In this document: positions 18,543 to 23,111 of the stretch, in pieces
Layout of the letters: every line of letters starts with the position of its first letter
Numbering within the stretch: the stretch's first letter is position 1
Virus record (IMG/VR): IMGVR_UViG_3300023087_000115
Coordinates: 1 to 23,111 of that record
Length of the DNA stretch: 23,111 bases
Source: a virus
Reading direction: 5' to 3' (one strand)
Program-made: the position numbers and the translations under genes
The notes under the pieces: model-generated
Seen by the model: only the letters and a program-made list of their open reading frames with translations
What the model was told of the DNA's origin: nothing
Database searches by the model: none

Positions 18543-18648
18543 GATGTCGGATACAAGTAAATCATATATATTTTAGTGGTTATGAATTTCTAAGATTGAA
18601 ATATCAATAAACGGAAAATATAATTGAATAAAGCTTGTATCCAACATC
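18543..18648. repeat. Long imperfect inverted repeat
   Basis: The 15-base arm at 18543-18557 (GATGTCGGATACAAG) and that at 18634-18648 (CTTGTATCCAACATC) pair at 14 of 15 positions across a 76-base AT-rich loop. It fills the gap between the genes ending at 18532 and starting at 18670, with no ORF inside. It could be an RNA stem for processing or stability, a protein-binding site, or a remnant element. Confidence 0.7.
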
Positions 18649-18669
18649 TAAAAGTGAATAGAGGTAATA

Positions 18670-18957
18670 ATGCCATTATATACATTTAGATGTAAAAGTT
18701 GTAATCACGAATTTGAACATTCGTGTAAAATATCAGAGAGGGACGAAGCCCTACGTGGTTCTTGTCCGTCTTGCGTTCACCCCGAAAAATGTACATTAGA
18801 ACAGATCATTACCAAAGTAAACATTGGTGATCCAACTGGTCGTGCAAAAGTTCCCCTTGAATTTAAAGAAAAAGTATTAGATAAGGTTGATGCTGTGCCA
18901 GGCGCTGCAAAACGTGAATCTAAATTTAATGTAGAGAGATCTGCCTCGGGGTATTAG
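18670..18957 (+). CDS. FmdB-like zinc-ribbon protein
   Basis: 95 residues. MPLYTFRCKSCNHEFEH at the start with C8, C11, C32 and C35 forms the zinc ribbon of the FmdB/CxxC regulatory family; ISERDEALRGSCPSC contains the second knuckle. The C-terminal half (EFKEKVLDKVDAVPGAAKRE) is polar. The family's role in phages is unclear; it may bind nucleic acid or act as an adaptor. GAGG lies about 6 bases before the ATG. Confidence 0.8.
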   Translation: MPLYTFRCKSCNHEFEHSCKISERDEALRGSCPSCVHPEKCTLEQIITKVNIGDPTGRAKVPLEFKEKVLDKVDAVPGAAKRESKFNVERSASGY

Positions 18958-19006
18958 ATATTTACAAGCTTACAATTAGTTTTCCCCCAACAATAGGAGT
19001 CTGATC

Positions 19007-19726
19007 GTGAGCAGAAGGTCTAAGAAAAATAGAAGTAGTAACAATAGATTAATTGGTTTAGATAGCAGGAGTACAGATTTAAAAAAAATTTTTCCAATGA
19101 CACCAGCACAAGATAAAGTATTTTCTTCATTTGAACAAGGAAATCATTTATTCTTACATGGAGTTGCAGGCACAGGTAAAACTTTCGTTTCATTATATCT
19201 TGCATTGAATGAATTGCTTTCTAAAAGATCGATGTATAGAGAAATACAGATAATCAGAAGTGTAGTTCCAACAAGAGATATGGGATTCTTGCCCGGCACA
19301 GAAAAACAGAAAACAGAATCATATGAAGCACCATATAAAACAATTGTAAACGAATTGTTTCAGTGTGGCACAGCATATGAAAGTTTAAGAAAAACCAATT
19401 TAATTAATTTTAGTTCTACATCATTTATTCGTGGCCAAACATTTTACGATAGCATAATAATTGTTGATGAATGTCAAAATATGAACTTTCATGAACTAGA
19501 TTCAGTAATTACTAGAATAGGAGATAATTGTTTAATAATATTCTGTGGAGACTTTAGACAGTCTGACTTCAGATGGGAAGATGAGAAAAATGGCATCAAA
19601 GAATTTATGAAAATTATCAGAAAGATGTCACAGTTTTCATTCATAGAATTTGGCCAAGAGGACATTGTAAGGAGCGCACTAGTTAAAGATTACATTATAA
19701 ATAAACTAGAACTAGGAATTGCGTAA
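19007..19726 (+). CDS. phoH: PhoH-family ATPase
   Basis: 239 residues. Walker A GVAGTGKT (52-59) and Walker B IIIVDECQN (150-158) flank the family motif VVPTRDMGFLPGTEKQK (86-102); FCGDFRQSDF is the sensor-type motif. Bacterial PhoH is a phosphate-regulated ATPase/RNA-helicase-like protein, and phoH is very common in marine phages, but the phage role is unsettled. The start is a GTG at 19007 with AGGAG 7-8 bases upstream; no better ATG exists. It abuts the next gene with no gap and heads a phoH/exonuclease cluster. Confidence 0.9.
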   Translation: MSRRSKKNRSSNNRLIGLDSRSTDLKKIFPMTPAQDKVFSSFEQGNHLFLHGVAGTGKTFVSLYLALNELLSKRSMYREIQIIRSVVPTRDMGFLPGTEKQKTESYEAPYKTIVNELFQCGTAYESLRKTNLINFSSTSFIRGQTFYDSIIIVDECQNMNFHELDSVITRIGDNCLIIFCGDFRQSDFRWEDEKNGIKEFMKIIRKMSQFSFIEFGQEDIVRSALVKDYIINKLELGIA

Positions 19727-20050
19727 ATGTCAAATGTAATAGATGCAGCAGAGTATTTCAGTATTAAGAAAGAACAGGGCCTCCCAACACTGGAGTCGAT
19801 CAAAGATTATATTGACTATGGAGATGAATCAGATCAAATTTGTCAGCATGTTATGTTGGATTTAATCGAAACATTATCTGTAGAATATGAATTTGAAACA
19901 CAGGATTTGAGGTTCTTAGATGAATTAGCTTTTCTGCATCTAATACTACAAGCAATTGTTGACAGACAATTAGATATTGATAATCCATTTATTGAAGAGA
20001 TGAATGTAGCAATTAGTAATTTGAAAAGGGAACATAAGAAAGAAGTATAA
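19727..20050 (+). CDS. Hypothetical phage protein between phoH and exonuclease
   Basis: 107 residues, acidic and helical (MSNVIDAAEYFSIKKEQG at the start; LAFLHLILQAIVDRQL near the end). It starts right after the phoH stop and overlaps the exonuclease start by one base (TAATG), so all three are likely translated together. No motif recognised. Confidence 0.7.
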   Translation: MSNVIDAAEYFSIKKEQGLPTLESIKDYIDYGDESDQICQHVMLDLIETLSVEYEFETQDLRFLDELAFLHLILQAIVDRQLDIDNPFIEEMNVAISNLKREHKKEV

Positions 20051-20724
20051 TGTTTAATCATGTTGATGTTGACTTACCGATTAATAAGCTTAGTCGAGTA
20101 AATGAAAATGGTAAAAGATGGTATCTAACACCAGACGGAAATAAGTATCCATCTATAACAACAGTCCTTTCGTGGTTTTCTGCGAAAGGACTTATGGAAT
20201 GGAGAAAAAGAGTTGGTGAAGAGGTTGCCAATAAAATCACTACTCAAGCTGCCCGAAGTGGAACTAGTGTTCATCAAATGGCAGAAGATCATCTAAACAA
20301 TTTAGAATGGAAATCAAAAAAGACTATGCCTAATGACATAGAAACTTTTTTGAAAATAAAACCTGTCTTAGATGAAAGAATTGATAATGTGTATGCACAG
20401 GAACATCCATTATATTCAGATCATTTAGGACTGGCTGGGACGGTTGACTGTGTTGCCGAATTTGATGGTAAACTATCCATAATTGACTTCAAGACTTCTA
20501 GGCAAAGCATGATTGGAGATAAATATGGTAAGTTAGAAAAATATTTTTGTCAGGCTTCTGGTTACGCAGTGATGTTTGAGGAGAGATATAAAATGCCCAT
20601 AAATAATTTAGTCATTATTGCGGCGGTGGCAGACAAAGACGAACCAGAGGTTTTTGTGTCTAAACGAGATGTTCATATAAAAGAACTAATAAATATGACA
20701 GAAGAATATAAAAATAGGTTTTAG
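20050..20724 (+). CDS. PD-(D/E)XK exonuclease (RecB/MGME1-like)
   Basis: 224 residues. GTSVHQMAEDH (71-81), GLAGTVDCVAEFDGKLSIID (127-146) and DFKTS (146-150) give the PD-(D/E)XK order: D133, then D146-x-K148, with H75 and a downstream FCQASGYAVMFEE helix. These resemble the ssDNA exonucleases annotated MGME1-like in T4-like marine phages, related to RecB/Cas4 nuclease domains. A likely role is DNA end processing in recombination-dependent replication or host DNA breakdown. There is no Cas context here. Start overlaps the upstream stop; the ribosome site is weak, suggesting coupling. Confidence 0.85.
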   Translation: MFNHVDVDLPINKLSRVNENGKRWYLTPDGNKYPSITTVLSWFSAKGLMEWRKRVGEEVANKITTQAARSGTSVHQMAEDHLNNLEWKSKKTMPNDIETFLKIKPVLDERIDNVYAQEHPLYSDHLGLAGTVDCVAEFDGKLSIIDFKTSRQSMIGDKYGKLEKYFCQASGYAVMFEERYKMPINNLVIIAAVADKDEPEVFVSKRDVHIKELINMTEEYKNRF

Positions 20725-20734
20725 GAAAAAATAA

Positions 20735-21526
20735 ATGTCCAGAGTAGTTAGATTGGTTAGCGACAGAATTCCATTGGGAATTGAGCATCATCTTGGAGTT
20801 CTCTATGAGCCCCAATATGAGGATGGGGCCCCTTTTGTTTGGGGGAATTTTTATTTATTTGGTGTTACCAGATTGGATAAAAACACTGATGATCTTGAGA
20901 TTGTTCCAGAAAAAACAGTTACTCTTAATTCACAAATTAGAGAAAAGAGAGTGACACTCGCGCCTGGCCAGACTGTAAAGTTAAAAGTTAATAATTCTTC
21001 TGTAGGAATTGCTAGAGTTGCTTTACTCATAAGTGCTAGCACTAGTGATGGGAGTGTGGATATAATTTTTGATGATAAAAATAAAACAGTTGTTCATACA
21101 AACGAAACTTCATGGATGCAATATATTGATTTAACTCTGACGCCCGTAAAAGATTTTCCTACAGTTACATATTCCCTTTCGATAGATAGACAAATCGGAG
21201 AATGGGGATACAATTTAATTAATTCTACAAGTCCATATCCAAAATTTCCATCATCTCCACAATTAGTTGCTCAATGGGATACTAAAAAATTTGAAAATGT
21301 GAGTTGTACTATAGTTTTTGGACAAAGATTCGGAGAACGTCTGGGACAAACAAAAATTCATATCAATTCTATAGAAAGTAAATTTTTGATTTTGCCATAT
21401 AGATGGAAAAATAGTGGATGTAGCAAAGCAGATATTGTATGTCATTTTGATGTATTGTCTGAAAATGGAGATGTTGCTAAATTTAAATGTAAAGAATTAG
21501 CAGGTATAGACGGCATAAGTTATTAA
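20735..21526 (+). CDS. Hypothetical beta-rich phage protein
   Basis: 263 residues with mostly predicted strands (for example FVWGNFYLFGVTRL, KTVTLNSQIREKRVTLAPGQ, FENVSCTIVFGQRFGER). This resembles a structural or carbohydrate-binding beta-sandwich, but no family is recognised and no catalytic motif is seen. TTAGGA lies before the ATG at 20735. It sits alone between the replication-type genes and the small membrane proteins. Confidence 0.7.
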   Translation: MSRVVRLVSDRIPLGIEHHLGVLYEPQYEDGAPFVWGNFYLFGVTRLDKNTDDLEIVPEKTVTLNSQIREKRVTLAPGQTVKLKVNNSSVGIARVALLISASTSDGSVDIIFDDKNKTVVHTNETSWMQYIDLTLTPVKDFPTVTYSLSIDRQIGEWGYNLINSTSPYPKFPSSPQLVAQWDTKKFENVSCTIVFGQRFGERLGQTKIHINSIESKFLILPYRWKNSGCSKADIVCHFDVLSENGDVAKFKCKELAGIDGISY

Positions 21527-21587
21527 AGCCGTATATTAATTACTATGTGAATTTGAAAAACAACTTAAAAACGAAAGGAGGTAATAC

Positions 21588-21818
21588 ATGGATATTATCA
21601 ACAAAGTAAAAGGTTGGGCTGGCGCACTAGCTGAATTAGGTATTAGTGTCGCCGCGCTTATGATTGTAGTAGAAGTACTAGGTTTAGGTGCAATCCCATT
21701 CTTTCCAGAAGTGAGTGTAGTAAGCAATGTGAGTAATATGCTTGCTGTACTAGGCGCAGAAGGTCTTATGGGCTTGATTGCGATTTGGGTATTATGGGGA
21801 ATTTGGAATCGCAAGTGA
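21588..21818 (+). CDS. Small two-helix membrane protein
   Basis: 76 residues. Two hydrophobic segments (about 11-38, ALAELGISVAALMIVVEVLG; about 52-73, LAVLGAEGLMGLIAIWVLWG) with a short loop between them. AAAGGAGGT 6 bases before the ATG is a near-perfect ribosome site, so high expression is expected. It is followed by a second small membrane protein with the same ribosome site. This pair is familiar from T4-like marine phages; function unknown, holin-like being one option. Confidence 0.75.
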   Translation: MDIINKVKGWAGALAELGISVAALMIVVEVLGLGAIPFFPEVSVVSNVSNMLAVLGAEGLMGLIAIWVLWGIWNRK

Positions 21819-21855
21819 TTCCAGACAATTAACTGATTAACAGAAAGGAGGTCAT

Positions 21856-22029
21856 ATGGTCGATAAGTTAAAAGACTGGACTATGGCTAGAAAAAATGAA
21901 AGAACTACTTGGGATGGTATTCTTTTAGTAGTATTTGGAGTTTTATTGTTAATGGGAAGTCCATTAGTAAAACTCGCCGCATGGATAGCAATTCTTTGGG
22001 GCGTATGGACAATCTGGAAGTCAGAATAA
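21856..22029 (+). CDS. 57-residue membrane protein
   Basis: Starts MVDKLKDWTMARKNERTTWD, then two hydrophobic stretches (GILLVVFGVLLLMG; LAAWIAILWGVWTIW) and ends KSE. It shares the AAAGGAGGT ribosome site and the D-K-x-K-x-W start type with its neighbour at 21588, so the two are probably a functional pair. Below usual length cutoffs but well supported. Function unknown. Confidence 0.75.
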   Translation: MVDKLKDWTMARKNERTTWDGILLVVFGVLLLMGSPLVKLAAWIAILWGVWTIWKSE

Positions 22030-22033
22030 AGTC

Positions 22034-22062
22034 TTGACATAACTTGTATTATAGCGTATACT
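22034..22062 (+). promoter_or_regulatory. Promoter of the 33-59 unit
   Basis: TTGACA (22034-22039), 17 bases, TATACT (22057-22062). A 14-bp inverted repeat overlaps its -10 (see next feature). Confidence 0.85.
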
Positions 22063-22083
22063 GTAAAAATATACGCTATAATA
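22047..22083. promoter_or_regulatory. Perfect 14-bp inverted repeat over the promoter, candidate operator
   Basis: TATTATAGCGTATA (22047-22060) and TATACGCTATAATA (22070-22083) are exact inverted copies separated by 9 bases. The left arm covers the spacer and -10; the right arm lies at about +2 to +15. A transcript from this promoter would contain only the right arm, so a DNA-bound dimeric repressor fits better than an RNA hairpin. Confidence 0.7.
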
Positions 22084-22097
22084 CGAAAGGAGATAGA

Positions 22098-22322
22098 ATG
22101 TTAAAATTAAAAAGTTCAAAAGAATTTTGTGATGAAATTGAAAAGAATGTAAGTGAAATGAAAATGTCTTACATCGAAACAATCACGCATTACTGCGAAA
22201 CTAATAATTTAGAAGTTGAAAATGTGACTCCACTTTTGAGTTCATTTATAAAAGAGAAAATCAAATACGAAGCAGAGGGTTTAAACTTAGTCAGAAAATC
22301 GACTCAGCGGCTACCTTTATGA
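22098..22322 (+). CDS. 33: Late-transcription coactivator, T4 gp33-like
   Basis: 74 residues: KSSKEFCDEIEKNVSEMKMS, YIETITHYCETNNLEVENVT and a KEKIKYEAEGLNL tail ending RLPL. This resembles the short gp33-type proteins of T4-like cyanophages. T4 gp33 binds the RNA polymerase beta-flap and links it to the sliding clamp at late promoters. The position directly before the gp59-like gene matches T4 gene order (33-59-32). AAAGGAG precedes the ATG; the 3' end overlaps the next gene by 4 bases. Confidence 0.65.
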   Translation: MLKLKSSKEFCDEIEKNVSEMKMSYIETITHYCETNNLEVENVTPLLSSFIKEKIKYEAEGLNLVRKSTQRLPL

Positions 22323-23002
22323 GATACATGTCTAGTAGAAAAATAGATGATTTTGAAGCCTTTAAGATATATTTGGCAATGAAGAATCATTTCGCTGGTA
22401 AGTTTGATTTTAAGAAGTATAATGGTAAAGTAAATACAAAAAAAGAAACATATCTGAATAGAAAAGATAAAAAAACTTTTGAAGAACTTTCTAAAAGATA
22501 TGACAAAAAAACCTTAGAAGAATTTTTACTTTCAGTTTTTGTTAATGTTACTGATAGTGGAAATTTAGCAATACATAGAAATGAATATATGTATTCTAAA
22601 AATCTACTTGATAAAGAATCGATTGAGATCTATAAAAACTGGAAAAAAAGAATACATAGTATCAGATACACTTTTAAATCGGATTGTGAAATTCTATTTT
22701 CTAGTGCATCAAATAAAGACTTAGAATTTCAAGATATTTTTAGGTCTTTAAAAGGACACTATCCTTTTATAGTACAACTGGAACAAAAAGGTGAAATTTG
22801 TTTAGAAACCTTAGTAATCTTTGAAAAGATTTTTGGTTTCTTGAAAAAAGTAAAGATTGATGATACAACTTACTGGCCGGTTTATTGTAAGAAGATAGAC
22901 AAGTACATGTCTTTTTTAGATGTGGAACTTGATTATTATGTTGGAGTTATAAAGACTCTTTTGATTGAAGATTATTATGAAAATTATGGTAAATATATTT
23001 AA
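22319..23002 (+). CDS. 59: Replicative helicase loader, T4 gp59-like
   Basis: 227 residues, near the T4 gp59 length of 217. The N-terminus AFKIYLAMKNHFAGKFDFKK, then LNRKDKKTFEELSKRYDKK and a later YKNWKKRIHSIRYTFKSD, line up by eye with T4 gp59. Gp59 loads the gp41 helicase onto forked DNA coated by gp32. ATGA overlap with gene 33; an ATG at 22328 is an alternative start. The flanking 33 and 32 genes strengthen the call. Confidence 0.88.
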   Translation: MRYMSSRKIDDFEAFKIYLAMKNHFAGKFDFKKYNGKVNTKKETYLNRKDKKTFEELSKRYDKKTLEEFLLSVFVNVTDSGNLAIHRNEYMYSKNLLDKESIEIYKNWKKRIHSIRYTFKSDCEILFSSASNKDLEFQDIFRSLKGHYPFIVQLEQKGEICLETLVIFEKIFGFLKKVKIDDTTYWPVYCKKIDKYMSFLDVELDYYVGVIKTLLIEDYYENYGKYI

Positions 23003-23010
23003 TTTACATC

Positions 23011-23039
23011 TTGACATACAACGAATATTGAGTTATATT
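23011..23039 (+). promoter_or_regulatory. Promoter of gene 32
   Basis: TTGACA (23011-23016), 17 bases, TATATT (23034-23039), 46 bases before the gene 32 ATG. It gives the ssDNA-binding protein its own transcript. Confidence 0.8.
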
Positions 23040-23071
23040 AGAAAAATAAACAAACGCATACAACGCATATT
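23015..23071 (+). repeat. Pair of 15-bp direct repeats at the gene 32 promoter and ribosome site
   Basis: CATACAACGAATATT (23015-23029) and CATACAACGCATATT (23057-23071) differ at one base. The first lies in the promoter spacer, the second ends exactly where the AAGGAG ribosome site (23072-23077) begins. Confidence 0.75.
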
Positions 23072-23085
23072 AAGGAGAAAAATAT

Positions 23086-23111
23086 ATGTCTTTTGCAGCA
23101 TTAAAAAAGAA
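23086..23111 (+). CDS. 32: ssDNA-binding protein gp32, 5' end only
   Basis: The window ends after MSFAALKK. This start is typical of gp32 in T4-like cyanophages and marine phages, the position after gp59 matches T4, and AAGGAG lies 8 bases before the ATG. The product coats single-stranded DNA in replication and recombination. Confidence 0.75.

Overview
The window is a dense, AT-rich stretch of a large lytic tailed-phage genome of the T4-like (Tevenvirinae-related) type. Most genes are tiny and packed stop-to-start on the + strand. There are six tRNAs and a tmRNA gene. The right end carries the diagnostic T4 order 33-59-32: late-transcription coactivator, helicase loader, then the first codons of the ssDNA-binding protein. 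The host is probably an alphaproteobacterium, perhaps marine. The tmRNA is the circularly permuted two-piece kind typical of that class, with encoded tag ANDNFAPSEFALAA, and a phage sigma-factor fragment closely resembles alphaproteobacterial RpoD region 4.

Layout. 1-3.5 kb: overlapping small genes, including an N6-adenine-type DNA methyltransferase and a YkuK/DUF458-like RNase H-fold protein. 3.5-5.3 kb: a minus-strand glutaredoxin and small + strand genes behind a TTGACA-N17-TATACT promoter. 5.46-5.78 kb: a free-standing, highly structured non-coding RNA with its own promoter and terminator. 5.8-9.1 kb: accessory genes on both strands behind near-identical promoter/leader cassettes, among them a lone sigma-70 region 4 domain (minus strand) and a half-length Na+/phosphate cotransporter (+ strand). 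9.1-12.97 kb: small early-type genes, including an RMF-like protein and a zinc metalloprotease. 12.97-14.6 kb: a tRNA operon (Arg-UCU, Gly-UCC, Pro-UGG, Asn-GUU, Thr-UGU, Leu-UAA) interleaved with small genes, a SET-domain protein and two structured non-tRNA spacers. 14.6-17.5 kb: conserved phage proteins, a Mom-like DNA-modification enzyme and an M15-type endolysin. 17.5-18.2 kb: the two-piece tmRNA and a small exported outer-membrane-like protein. 18.3-21.5 kb: FmdB-like zinc ribbon, PhoH ATPase and a PD-(D/E)XK exonuclease. 21.5-23.1 kb: two small membrane proteins and the 33-59-32 replication/transcription block.

Themes. The genes suggest control of host translation (tmRNA, tRNAs, RMF-like), transcription (sigma region 4, gp33), DNA protection (methyltransferase, Mom), phosphate physiology (Na/Pi, PhoH) and lysis (endolysin). 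The most novel-looking material is RNA: the 5.5 kb ncRNA, the pseudoknotted insert after tRNA-Arg, the second tRNA-cluster spacer, and the folded intervening segment inside the permuted tmRNA gene. All family names come from reading motifs by eye; no search was run.
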